A stretch of 64,000 nt of DNA from Aliidiomarina indica (GTDB lineage: Bacteria; Pseudomonadota; Gammaproteobacteria; Enterobacterales; Alteromonadaceae). Each line of letters opens with the position of its first letter. Positions within the stretch are counted from its first letter, which is position 1. A program made the translations under genes and the position numbers. Location: NCBI RefSeq assembly GCF_015354615.1, contig NZ_JACAVQ010000006.1, positions 1 to 64,000 on the forward strand, written 5' to 3'. This document shows, piece by piece, positions 46,989-55,401 of this stretch. The notes under the pieces are model-generated. The model did not search any database. It was given only the letters and a program-made list of their open reading frames with translations, and was not told where the DNA came from.

Positions 46989-48008
46989 ATGTCACGAATG
47001 CAAACCATGCAGCAATGGGTTGCTCAGGTTTTAGGATACGAAAACCTAGAGGTGGTTCCGTTAGCCGGTGATGCCAGCTTTCGCCGCTACTTCCGCGTGT
47101 TTAGCGCCCAACCTAAAGCATCATGGGTGTTAGTTGATGCTCCCCCGCCGGAATCGCTCGAGCCTTTTATTTCTCTTGCGCTCGCGTATCGGCAGGCAGG
47201 CGTTCATGTGCCCGCGGTAATCGCAGCACAGTACGATGCAGGGTTGATGCTTCTAGAAGACTTTGGTGACCAGCTTCTGCATGGTGTCTTAACATCGGAG
47301 TCGGCCCCTCGTATGTATGCCCGGGCTTTGGCTGAACTTCCGGCAATTATGCGTGTTACTGAACATCGGCAAGGGCAAATTCCGCCCTATGATCGGGCCT
47401 TGCTAATGCGTGAAAACAGTTTGTTCCACGATTGGCTCTTAGGCTCCCATCTCCAGTTAACCTTATCCCCTGCTGAGCAAAAATTGTGGGAGCAATTCTC
47501 TGCGCGCATGATTGCGCAGGCGTTGGCCCAGCCGACGGTGGGTGTTCACCGTGATTACCATAGTCGTAACTTAATGCTCACTCCCGAGCAAACCGTAGGC
47601 ATCATCGATTTTCAAGATGCAGTGACAGGGCCTGTCACCTACGACGTGGTGTCGTTATTGCGGGATTGCTACGTGCGCTGGCCGAAAGAAGTCGTGCTTA
47701 AGTTGGCCCAACAATGTCGCGAGCTGCTGCAAGATCGTGGGCTACTGGATAAGCAGATAGGCGCGGATCAATGGCAAGAGTGGTTCGACTGGATGGGGTT
47801 GCAACGGCATACCAAAGCCAGCGGCATATTTGCGCGATTATCCATTCGTGACGGCAAGCAAGGTTACCTCGATGATATTCCAAACACGGTGCAATACTTG
47901 GCCGATGTGGCCGCAGATCATGCGGAGCTACGTGACTACCATGAGTGGATAACCACACGCATTCAACCGGCCATTGCCGAGCGCAGTGCGCTCATAGGCG
48001 CGAACTAA
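46989..48008 (+). CDS. amgK: N-acetylmuramate/N-acetylglucosamine kinase AmgK
   Basis: A 339-residue aminoglycoside-phosphotransferase-fold kinase that phosphorylates MurNAc at the anomeric position. It shows SFRRYFRV (phosphate loop), the catalytic HRDYHSRNLML and the metal-binding GIIDFQDA. Immediate linkage to murU identifies it as AmgK rather than an antibiotic kinase. I start at ATG 46989 with GGAG 9 bases upstream; a TTG at 46974 is in frame. The order lptD / amgK / murU is the one known in Pseudomonas. Confidence 0.9.
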   Translation: MSRMQTMQQWVAQVLGYENLEVVPLAGDASFRRYFRVFSAQPKASWVLVDAPPPESLEPFISLALAYRQAGVHVPAVIAAQYDAGLMLLEDFGDQLLHGVLTSESAPRMYARALAELPAIMRVTEHRQGQIPPYDRALLMRENSLFHDWLLGSHLQLTLSPAEQKLWEQFSARMIAQALAQPTVGVHRDYHSRNLMLTPEQTVGIIDFQDAVTGPVTYDVVSLLRDCYVRWPKEVVLKLAQQCRELLQDRGLLDKQIGADQWQEWFDWMGLQRHTKASGIFARLSIRDGKQGYLDDIPNTVQYLADVAADHAELRDYHEWITTRIQPAIAERSALIGAN

Positions 48009-48677
48009 ATGCGTGCGATGATTCTGGCAGCGGGACGAGGCACGCGCATGCGTCCACTGACTGATAATATGCCAAAGCCGTTATTAAAAGTGGCAGGAAA
48101 ACCGTTGCTTGAATGGCATCTGCAGAAGTTAGTCGCGGCTGGTATGCACGAGATCGTGATTAATACCGCCTGGCTTGGTGAGCAATTGGAATCTTATTTT
48201 GGCGATGGCAGTCGTTGGGGCGCACAAATTCTTTGGTCCCATGAACCTGAAGGTGGCTTAGAAACCGCAGGAGGCATTATTCAGGCGCTGCCGTTGCTGC
48301 AAGAAGGCGCCCCGGATCAGCCTTTTGCAGTGATCAATGGTGATATATTTACAGATTACGATTTCACCCAACTGCCCACAACCTTGCAATCTAAACTAGG
48401 TCACCTGGTGTTGGTGGAAAATCCAGAGCACCATCCACAGGGCGATTTTGATTTATCGTCAGGCTACCTTATTGATCAACCACGGTATACCTTCAGTGGC
48501 ATCAGTGTATTGTCGCCGCAGTTATTTGCTGGCGCGGCGCCGGGCTTTCACAAGTTACGTCCTTTCTTTACTCGCGCGATGACAAACCAGAAACTCACCG
48601 GCGAGCTGTATCACGGGGTGTGGACAGATGTCGGAACTCCGCAACGATTAACCCAATTAAATCAAGAGCTCTCTTAA
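48009..48677 (+). CDS. murU: N-acetylmuramate alpha-1-phosphate uridylyltransferase
   Basis: A 222-residue nucleotidyltransferase that makes UDP-MurNAc from MurNAc 1-phosphate and UTP, bypassing de novo synthesis and fosfomycin-sensitive MurA. It shows the MILAAGRGTRMRPLTDNMPKPLL signature region, EPEGGLETAGGI, INGDIFTDYDF and a closing WTDVGTPQRL. It begins at the base after the amgK stop and ends 1 bp before the next gene, so the three are one unit. Confidence 0.93.
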   Translation: MRAMILAAGRGTRMRPLTDNMPKPLLKVAGKPLLEWHLQKLVAAGMHEIVINTAWLGEQLESYFGDGSRWGAQILWSHEPEGGLETAGGIIQALPLLQEGAPDQPFAVINGDIFTDYDFTQLPTTLQSKLGHLVLVENPEHHPQGDFDLSSGYLIDQPRYTFSGISVLSPQLFAGAAPGFHKLRPFFTRAMTNQKLTGELYHGVWTDVGTPQRLTQLNQELS

Positions 48678-48678
48678 T

Positions 48679-49062
48679 ATGTTTGGACGTTTGCTAGGCA
48701 CACTTTTAGGTTTTGCAGCAGGGCGTATTTTGGGAGCCGTTTTGGGGTTTCTCCTAGGCTATTGGGTAGACATGATTGCGAATGAGCGCGGCCAAAGTGC
48801 GCGCCAACAGGGCAGCAAACACAAGCCCTCGTCGCACTATCGCGAGGCGGATATTTATGAATTCTTTGGGGTAAGTTCGGGCGTCAGCGATCGTGAATTG
48901 AAAAAAGCGTACCACCAGAAGATGAAGCAATGTCATCCGGATCGACTGCCCAGCGATGCCTCGAAAGAACTTAAAGAGAAAGCCAAACAAGCGGCACAGG
49001 AAGTGCAGGATTTATATGATCGCCTGCGGAAATTAAGGCGTCAGAAGGGAACGGGCGAATAG
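48679..49062 (+). CDS. Short DjlA-like membrane J-domain protein lacking TerB
   Basis: A 127-residue DnaK co-chaperone candidate. Residues 1-32 form a Gly-rich transmembrane segment with GxxxG spacing (LLGFAAGRILGAVLGFLLGY), as in DjlA. A short linker (about 33-54) leads straight to a J domain (about 57-125) with the HPD tripeptide in KQCHPDRLP. The TerB domain of about 130 residues that lies between these parts in E. coli DjlA (271) is absent. Position between the lptD region and rluA is that of djlA in E. coli. The frame is intact, so this is not obviously a pseudogene. The 3' end overlaps rluA by 22 bp. Confidence 0.85.
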   Translation: MFGRLLGTLLGFAAGRILGAVLGFLLGYWVDMIANERGQSARQQGSKHKPSSHYREADIYEFFGVSSGVSDRELKKAYHQKMKQCHPDRLPSDASKELKEKAKQAAQEVQDLYDRLRKLRRQKGTGE

Positions 49063-49691
49063 AACTCAAGCGCCTGCTCGGTCATCGGATGGCGAAAGGC
49101 GATAAATTCTGCATGCAACAGCAAACGTTTTGCCGCGGCGGTTGATTCAGAGCTGCCGTATAAACGATCACCAAGAATGGGATGCCCTAGCTGCTGCATG
49201 TGAACCCGCAACTGATGGGAACGTCCTGTCACCGGAAACAGCTGCACGTCGGTACTGTCTTGGTCACGCGCAATCACTTGATATCGGGTAAGGGCTGATT
49301 TGCCTTGCTCAAAACAAACCATTTGTTTGGGGCGATTTGGCCAGTCACAGCGCAATGGAAGCTGCACATCCCCTGCGTCTGTTGTTAATTGGCCAAATAC
49401 TCGCGCCCGATAATGCTTCGTAATTTGGCGACGTTCAAATTGTTGACCAAGCTTTCCCTGAGCTTCTTTGTGTAAGGCCATCACGATAATTCCTGATGTG
49501 GCCATATCGAGGCGATGTACCACCCGTGCGCTAGGCAGCGCCCGCTGCACCCGCAGGATCAAACTATCTTTATGCTCTGGCGCTTTGCCCGGCACGGATA
49601 ATAGCCCTGCAGGCTTGTTGAGCACGAGCAGATCATCATCGCGCCACAGGATATCGAGCCAAGGGTGTTGCGGTGGGTTATACACAAACAT
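49041..49691 (-). CDS. rluA: Dual-specificity rRNA/tRNA pseudouridine synthase RluA
   Basis: A 216-residue enzyme that makes pseudouridine at 23S rRNA position 746 and tRNA position 32. The catalytic Asp is in HRLDMATSG, with NKPAGLLSVPG, CDWPNRPKQ and TGRSHQLRVHM. I start at ATG 49691 (MFVYNPPQHPW), close to the E. coli start; a GTG at 49706 in the same frame is also possible and neither has a good ribosome binding site. It converges on the djlA-like gene with overlapping 3' ends. Confidence 0.94.
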   Translation of the reverse strand: MFVYNPPQHPWLDILWRDDDLLVLNKPAGLLSVPGKAPEHKDSLILRVQRALPSARVVHRLDMATSGIIVMALHKEAQGKLGQQFERRQITKHYRARVFGQLTTDAGDVQLPLRCDWPNRPKQMVCFEQGKSALTRYQVIARDQDSTDVQLFPVTGRSHQLRVHMQQLGHPILGDRLYGSSESTAAAKRLLLHAEFIAFRHPMTEQALEFYSPVPF

Positions 49692-49837
49692 GAAGATTTC
49701 ATTCACTTGGAAATTGCCAAAAATAGAGCGCGCATCATAGCAGAATTCGCCGTTAAAAAAATTTTCAATTTTGTCATACCAGCTTCATTTGATTGGTCTA
49801 TGATTAAATAAAACAACAACAATTGATGAGGTCACTT

Positions 49838-51223
49838 ATGAGTGAATCTGGGCCCAAGTACTATATCCTCGACACGAATATCCTCCTGCACGAACCTCTC
49901 GCTTTTCTCAATTTTCAAGAACATAACGTTGTTATTCCTATGGTGGTCTTAGAAGAGCTGGACCACATTAAAGACCGCCAAAAAGATGTCAGTCGTGATG
50001 CCAGGGTGGCGATTCGTGCTTTGGAAGAAGCATTGCATGAAGCAACGCCGGAGCAAATTATCTCGGGAGTGCCGTTAACCCGTGTTACCGGAGAACATCA
50101 AGCAGAGGGGCATTTGTCGATTTTCCCAGATTACCAATTGCGGCAGACCGAGAGCGCGCTGTCGTTAAACGAGAATGATCACCGCATTATTCAAACGGCA
50201 CTGCAACTGCAAACGGATCGCGCCCCTCGAAAAGTAGTGTTGGTTACCAAAGACATCAATATGCGCCTGAAAGCAAAAGGAGCTGGCGTAAAACTGGTGG
50301 AAGATTATCGCACCGACCAATTAATTGATGATATTCGCTTACTGGCAAAAGGGTTCTATACCTTTGAAGGAAACTTCTGGGATAGCGTGAAAGATGTGAA
50401 AACGGAACAAGATGGTCGAGATATTTACCATTATGTCGCCCGTGACCTGTTTCCTTCGGTTTATCCCAATGAATATTTGCTAGACGAAACGGAAACCTTT
50501 GCCGCACGGGTCGAAAGCTTTACCGACACCCACGTAAAGTTGCTCGATATTGGTCGGGAACGACTGATGAGCCAACGGGCTTGGGGGATTTTGCCGAAAA
50601 ATATATATCAGGCGATGGGCATGCATGCATTGCTTGACCCTACCCAAGATTTGGTGATTCTCACCGGGCCTGCGGGGTGCGGTAAAACCCTGTTGGCGTT
50701 GGCAACCGCTCTTGAACAAGTCGTAGAAAAGGGGTTATACGAAAAGATTATTGTGACCCGCAATACGCCAGAAATTGCTGAGTCGATCGGTTATCTGCCG
50801 GGCACCGAAGAAGAGAAGATGGCGCCGTGGCTCGCAGCAATCACCGACTCATTAGAAGTGCTGCACAAACAAGATGAAAACATGGAATCGAGTTTGAATT
50901 ACATTATGAACAAAGCCAATATTCAGTTTAAGTCACTGAATTTTATGCGTGGTCGCAGCATTCAAAATGCTGTGGTATTACTCGATGAAGCGCAAAATCT
51001 TACGGCGTCGCAGCTTAAAACGATTGTGACGCGCTGTGGTGCCGGCACCAAAATCATTTGCTCCGGTAACTTGGCACAAATTGATTCGTACTACCTTACA
51101 GCCGTGACCTCAGGGCTTACCTATATTGTTGAGCGCTTTAAAAATTATCATGGCAGCTCAACCATGAACCTGAACGGCGTGGTGCGCTCAAGCTTGGCGC
51201 AATATGCAGAAGAGAATTTATAA
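49838..51223 (+). CDS. PhoH-family ATPase with N-terminal PIN domain
   Basis: A 461-residue PIN-PhoH protein (YlaK type). The PIN nuclease-like domain is at about 5-145, with YYILDTNILLHEP and ENDHRII and VTKDINMRLKAK carrying the acidic residues. The PhoH P-loop ATPase is at about 245-455, with Walker A LTGPAGCGKTLLA and Walker B VVLLDEAQNLT. Family members have been described as RNA-unwinding and cleaving enzymes. GAGG lies 7 bases before ATG. It is a single gene, convergent with ruvX. Confidence 0.93.
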   Translation: MSESGPKYYILDTNILLHEPLAFLNFQEHNVVIPMVVLEELDHIKDRQKDVSRDARVAIRALEEALHEATPEQIISGVPLTRVTGEHQAEGHLSIFPDYQLRQTESALSLNENDHRIIQTALQLQTDRAPRKVVLVTKDINMRLKAKGAGVKLVEDYRTDQLIDDIRLLAKGFYTFEGNFWDSVKDVKTEQDGRDIYHYVARDLFPSVYPNEYLLDETETFAARVESFTDTHVKLLDIGRERLMSQRAWGILPKNIYQAMGMHALLDPTQDLVILTGPAGCGKTLLALATALEQVVEKGLYEKIIVTRNTPEIAESIGYLPGTEEEKMAPWLAAITDSLEVLHKQDENMESSLNYIMNKANIQFKSLNFMRGRSIQNAVVLLDEAQNLTASQLKTIVTRCGAGTKIICSGNLAQIDSYYLTAVTSGLTYIVERFKNYHGSSTMNLNGVVRSSLAQYAEENL

Positions 51224-51236
51224 GGGCGCGTTACTG

Positions 51237-51644
51237 CTACAGTGACGAGAAGTAATCTTCCAAAATAAGGCAAGCGGCCGCGCTATCGACGCGGCCTTTT
51301 TGCAGTTCGCGAAAGCCACCGCGTTCAAATAGCGCTTCACGCACACTGGTGGTGGTGAGGCGTTCGTCTTGAAGATGAATTTGTACGCCAAAGCGACCAT
51401 GCAGGCGGTTAGCAAATTTACGCGCCAAATCGGTCAATGGTTGTTCGGTTCCATCCATATTCAGCGGAAGCCCTACCACACAAAGGCTGGGTTGCCATTC
51501 TTTGATGAGTTTCTCAACGAGCTGCCAATCGGGAATGCCTTCTTTTGCCTTTAAAGCAGGTAACGGCGTCGCGGTTCCGGTAATTGCTTGTCCGACGGCA
51601 ACGCCGATGCTCTTGGTGCCAAAATCAAAGCTGAGCACGCTCAT
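51237..51644 (-). CDS. ruvX: Putative Holliday junction resolvase / pre-16S rRNA nuclease YqgF
   Basis: A 135-residue RNase H-fold nuclease implicated in 16S rRNA 5' maturation. The acidic active site starts at [14 protein letters not shown], with [19 protein letters not shown] and a C-terminal [13 protein letters not shown]. It overlaps the yqgE stop by one base. It is the last gene of the metK-rsmE-gshB-yqgE-ruvX run. Confidence 0.95.
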   Translation of the reverse strand: MSVLSFDFGTKSIGVAVGQAITGTATPLPALKAKEGIPDWQLVEKLIKEWQPSLCVVGLPLNMDGTEQPLTDLARKFANRLHGRFGVQIHLQDERLTTTSVREALFERGGFRELQKGRVDSAAACLILEDYFSSL

Positions 51645-52249
51645 TAGGCATGGCCCGCTTGGCTTGAAAGTTGTGAAATATCAAACCCAAGCCGTTCCGC
51701 CGCTTTACTCCAGCGTTCTGGCGTGGGGGTGTTAAATAGGATGTCAGCATCTGCGGGAATCGTTAGCCAACTATTATCTGCAATTTCTTGCTCGAGTTGC
51801 CCCGGATCCCAACCGGCGTAGCCAAGCGCCAGAATGAATTTGGCGGGTGCTTGATCGGAGCCGAGTGATTCAAGGATGTCGCGAGAGGTAGTGATCATAA
51901 TATCATTACCCAGCTGTAAACTACTGCGCCACCCTTGTTGCGGTGTGTGCAATACAAACCCGCGATCGGTGGCCACGGGGCCACCGGTATAAACATGGGC
52001 AAGCTGTAAATACTTATCCGTGGGCACTTCAATTTCTATTTGTTCCAAAAGTTTAGCGACGGTCATATCCACCGGTTGATTAACCATTAAGCCCATCGCG
52101 CCCTCTTGGTTATGCTCACAGATATAGGTGACACTGCGCTGGAAGAACGGATCGTCTAAACCAGGCATCGCGATCAGAAAATGATTCTGCAAACTGCGAA
52201 ATTCTGAGCTGTCGTCACTAGGCTTTGCTTTTGGTGTGCTTTTACTCAC
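51644..52249 (-). CDS. yqgE: YqgE/AlgH family protein (UPF0301)
   Basis: A 201-residue protein of the UPF0301 family, function uncertain. The conserved [35 protein letters not shown] and [14 protein letters not shown] are visible. The frame begins at a GTG (52249) with about 20 residues before the homologous part and only a weak ribosome binding site, so the exact start is uncertain. It lies between gshB and ruvX, as in E. coli. Confidence 0.93.
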   Translation of the reverse strand: MSKSTPKAKPSDDSSEFRSLQNHFLIAMPGLDDPFFQRSVTYICEHNQEGAMGLMVNQPVDMTVAKLLEQIEIEVPTDKYLQLAHVYTGGPVATDRGFVLHTPQQGWRSSLQLGNDIMITTSRDILESLGSDQAPAKFILALGYAGWDPGQLEQEIADNSWLTIPADADILFNTPTPERWSKAAERLGFDISQLSSQAGHA

Positions 52250-52279
52250 AGATAACCACGCCTTTGCTGTTTTTAGTTA

Positions 52280-53233
52280 CTACGATTGCGCTGGTACGTC
52301 AGCCTCGATGGCTGCAAATAGTTGCGCAGCAATATTAATATCATAAGCGTTTTCTATTTCACGCATACAGGTTGGGCTGGTCACATTAATTTCGGTAATG
52401 CGATCACCAATGACATCTAAGCCCACCAAATACAGCCCTTTCTCTTTTAAGATGGGCCCAACGGCGTGCGCCAATGCAAAATCTGACTCACTCAGGGGTT
52501 GTGGACGCCCACTCCCACCAGCAGCCAAATTACCGCGAGTTTCTCCAGCGGATGGAACTCGGGCTAACGAGTAGGGTACCGGCTCGCCATTGATAAGTAG
52601 TATCCGCTTATCGCCGTCTTTAATGGCAGGCAAATACTCTTGCACCATGGCAAAACGTTTTCCATGGTGGGTGAGTGTTTCAATAATTACGCCTAGATTC
52701 GAACCTGATTCATCAACCCGAAAAATCGAGGCACCGCCCATACCATCAAGAGGTTTTAAGATAACATCTTTGTGGCGAGCGTAAAATTGACGAATTTGTG
52801 CGCTATCGCGGGTAACTATGGTGGCGGGAATCAGCGACGGGAACCAAGCGGTATACAGTTTTTCACCGCAATCACGCAAACTCTGAGGGCGATTCACCAC
52901 CAAGGCACCGTCGCGGGCGGCGAGATCAAGAATATGAGTAGCGTAAACAAATTCCATGTCAAATGGCGGATCTTTGCGCATCAAAATGACATCAAAATCG
53001 CCAAGGGGCGCTATGCTGCTCTCACCGAGGGTATAAAAGTCGTCCAGTTGGTCGCGCACTTCCAATGGGCGCACTCGCCCAAATGGACTGCCATCTTCGA
53101 CAAAGAGATCACCAATTTCTAAATAGAATAAGTCATGACCACGGGCTTGCGCCTCAAGGGCCAAACGAAAACTTGTGTCTTTATAAGTTTTAACAGTAGC
53201 AATGGGATCCATTACGATCGCGACGCGCAACAT
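52280..53233 (-). CDS. gshB: Glutathione synthetase
   Basis: A 317-residue ATP-grasp ligase that adds glycine to gamma-glutamylcysteine. It shows the IVMDPIATVKTYKDTSF start, VNRPQSLRDCGEKL, LKPLDGMGGASIFRV and EINVTSPTCMREIE. AAGGAG lies before ATG. It lies between rsmE and yqgE, as in E. coli. gshA is not in the window. Confidence 0.97.
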   Translation of the reverse strand: MLRVAIVMDPIATVKTYKDTSFRLALEAQARGHDLFYLEIGDLFVEDGSPFGRVRPLEVRDQLDDFYTLGESSIAPLGDFDVILMRKDPPFDMEFVYATHILDLAARDGALVVNRPQSLRDCGEKLYTAWFPSLIPATIVTRDSAQIRQFYARHKDVILKPLDGMGGASIFRVDESGSNLGVIIETLTHHGKRFAMVQEYLPAIKDGDKRILLINGEPVPYSLARVPSAGETRGNLAAGGSGRPQPLSESDFALAHAVGPILKEKGLYLVGLDVIGDRITEINVTSPTCMREIENAYDINIAAQLFAAIEADVPAQS

Positions 53234-53245
53234 AGCGGGCTCCTT

Positions 53246-53971
53246 TTAGAAATCGCCGAAATGAGATTGTAACGCAGTTATGGCCGCAAGTGCGGCAGTT
53301 TCTGTGCGCAGAATACGCGGACCTATCTGTACCCCTAAACATTGATGTTCGTCCAGCAATTGAACTTCTTGTTCGGTGAAGCCGCCTTCCGGGCCGATAA
53401 TCAAGGTATAGGATGTGCTTTGGGGGATGTCACGAAAGCGAGAGGTTGCATAGGGATCGAGAATAACGCGCTGACTGGTGTCAGATTCCGCGAGCCATTG
53501 AGCCAATGAAACCGCCGCCTTTACTTCAGGAACGCGATTGCGTCCACTTTGCTCACAGGCACCTAACACAATTTTACGCCATTGTTCCTGCTTCTTGTCC
53601 AACCGCTCCTGGTTAAGCTTCACATTACAGCGTTGAGTGAAGATAGGGGTAATTGATGTAACCCCTAGTTCGACCGATTTTTGCAAGACGAAATCCATGC
53701 GATCGCCTTTTGAAATCCCCTGAACTAAGTGAATTTGCAGGTCTGATTCGCGTGAGTCTGTTTCAGCCGCGGTGATGGCTGCGACCACAGATTTCTTGGT
53801 AACGCTGACGATGCTTGCGGCATAACGCACATCGCTGCCATCGAACAGCTCGAGGGCTTGGCCAGGTTGCATACGCAACACGCGACCCACGTGATGACTC
53901 GCATCATCGCTGAGGGTCACTTGCTGCTGTCCGCTAATGGGCTCCGGGTGATAAATTCGAGGGATGCGCAT
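53246..53971 (-). CDS. rsmE: 16S rRNA (uracil(1498)-N(3))-methyltransferase
   Basis: A 241-residue SPOUT-class methyltransferase. The knotted SAM site is seen in YTLIIGPEGGFTEQEV and IGPRILRTETAALAAI, with VQGISKGDRMDFVLQKSVELGV upstream and an N-terminal PUA-like domain. It lies 21 bp after metK and 12 bp before gshB. Confidence 0.96.
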   Translation of the reverse strand: MRIPRIYHPEPISGQQQVTLSDDASHHVGRVLRMQPGQALELFDGSDVRYAASIVSVTKKSVVAAITAAETDSRESDLQIHLVQGISKGDRMDFVLQKSVELGVTSITPIFTQRCNVKLNQERLDKKQEQWRKIVLGACEQSGRNRVPEVKAAVSLAQWLAESDTSQRVILDPYATSRFRDIPQSTSYTLIIGPEGGFTEQEVQLLDEHQCLGVQIGPRILRTETAALAAITALQSHFGDF

Positions 53972-53992
53972 AATATGCCAAAAACAGGGGGG

Positions 53993-55135
53993 TTAAAGTG
54001 ACGCTAAAATAGCGTCAACTTTATCGGTACGCTCCCACGGGAACTCCTCTCGGCCGAAATGCCCGTACGCCGCGGTTGGCAAGTAAATTGGACGCTCTAA
54101 ATCCAACATTTGCAAAATTCCATAAGGGCGCAAATCGAAATGTTCGCGAACAAGGCGAATCAGAGTCGCTTCGTCGTATGTGCTGGTGCCAAATGTTTCA
54201 ATACTAATAGAGGTTGGCTCTGCCACACCAATGGCATAAGACACTTGAATTTCAAGACGCTCCGCAAGACCCGCCGCCACCAGGTTTTTGGCAACATAAC
54301 GCGCTGCATAGGCGGCGCTGCGATCCACTTTCGATGGGTCCTTGCCTGAGAAAGCACCGCCACCGTGACGCGCCATACCACCGTAAGTATCAACGATAAT
54401 TTTACGTCCGGTTAACCCACAGTCGCCCATGGGGCCGCCGATCACGAAACGACCGGTTGGGTTAATGTGAATTTGAGTCGCTGGGGTGAGCCAATGGCTT
54501 GGCAAGACCGGCTTAATAATGGTTTCAAGAACATCTTTTCGCACTTGCTCAAGGGAAACCTCAGGAGCATGTTGCGTCGACAATACAATGGCGTCGATAC
54601 CCACAGGTTTGCCGTCTTCGTAGATAAAGGTCAGCTGACTCTTGGCATCAGGGCGCAACCATGGCAATTCCGTGCGGCGTACTTCTGCCTGACGTTGCAC
54701 CAGTTTGTGCGCAAACATAATGGGGGCAGGCATTAGCTCGGCGGTTTCATTGCTGGCGTAACCGAACATCAATCCTTGATCGCCAGCACCTTGATCTTCT
54801 GGGCGAGCCCGATCAACGCCCTGATTTATATCTGGAGATTGCTTACCAATGGCATTCAATACTGCGCAGCTATCTGCATCAAAACCCATATCTGAATGGG
54901 TGTAGCCAATTTTCCGCACGGTATTGCGGGTTAGCTCTTCGATATCAACCCACGCATTGGTATTGATTTCGCCACCCACTAAAACCATGCCGGTTTTTAC
55001 ATAAGTTTCGCACGCCACACGAGCCCGTGGGTCTTGTTCAAGAATCGCGTCAAGGACTGCGTCGGAGATTTGGTCGGCGATTTTATCCGGATGCCCTTCG
55101 GAAACGGATTCAGAGGTAAAGAGGTGTCTTGCCAT
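53993..55135 (-). CDS. metK: S-adenosylmethionine synthetase
   Basis: A 380-residue enzyme that makes SAM from methionine and ATP. It shows [17 protein letters not shown], the flexible loop with DQGLMFGYA, the phosphate-binding [16 protein letters not shown] and [10 protein letters not shown] start at ATG 55135 ([10 protein letters not shown]), 6 codons inside the longer frame. It is preceded by a promoter overlapped by MetJ-like boxes. Its product is the methyl donor for rsmE, rsmA and the TrmB-like protein and the substrate of QueA. Confidence 0.97.
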   Translation of the reverse strand: MARHLFTSESVSEGHPDKIADQISDAVLDAILEQDPRARVACETYVKTGMVLVGGEINTNAWVDIEELTRNTVRKIGYTHSDMGFDADSCAVLNAIGKQSPDINQGVDRARPEDQGAGDQGLMFGYASNETAELMPAPIMFAHKLVQRQAEVRRTELPWLRPDAKSQLTFIYEDGKPVGIDAIVLSTQHAPEVSLEQVRKDVLETIIKPVLPSHWLTPATQIHINPTGRFVIGGPMGDCGLTGRKIIVDTYGGMARHGGGAFSGKDPSKVDRSAAYAARYVAKNLVAAGLAERLEIQVSYAIGVAEPTSISIETFGTSTYDEATLIRLVREHFDLRPYGILQMLDLERPIYLPTAAYGHFGREEFPWERTDKVDAILASL

Positions 55136-55222
55136 AGTGTTTTGTTCTCGCAAATAAAAGAAAGACCGGTTTGTGCCGGCACTTTTAAAATTGGGGGTGA
55201 GTTTATCGTATTCTCTTATTAA

Positions 55223-55254
55223 ATACTACATTTAGACGTCTATCTGTCTAAATG
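55223..55254 (-). promoter_or_regulatory. metK promoter with MetJ-like operator
   Basis: The consensus met box AGACGTCT is exact at 55234-55241, followed directly by ATCTGTCT (55242-55249, five of eight). The region is also a 9-bp inverted repeat, CATTTAGAC (55229-55237) and GTCTAAATG (55246-55254). On the minus strand it overlaps a promoter: -35 TAGACA (55245-55250), a 16-bp spacer and -10 TAGTAT (55223-55228). Repression of metK by MetJ plus SAM is known in E. coli. The rest of the 248-bp gap to tkt shows no gene. Confidence 0.72.
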
Positions 55255-55401
55255 GAAACGCATTGTTCGATTCGCCTGCATGCAATTCATCCGAAACTGG
55301 GAGACGGAATTTGCCAGTTATGGCTGAATGATGGACAATACGCGCGCTAGGGTATACGAGCCCCCACGTTCACTTGATCACCTAACCGCCAGGAGTCAGT
55401 A

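Noticed and set aside
46989-48008. Aminoglycoside resistance phosphotransferase
   Set aside because: The fold is shared, but adjacency to murU and position beside lptD identify it as AmgK.
55154-55401. SAM riboswitch upstream of metK
   Set aside because: No multi-helix SAM aptamer is apparent; the MetJ-like boxes explain the likely control.
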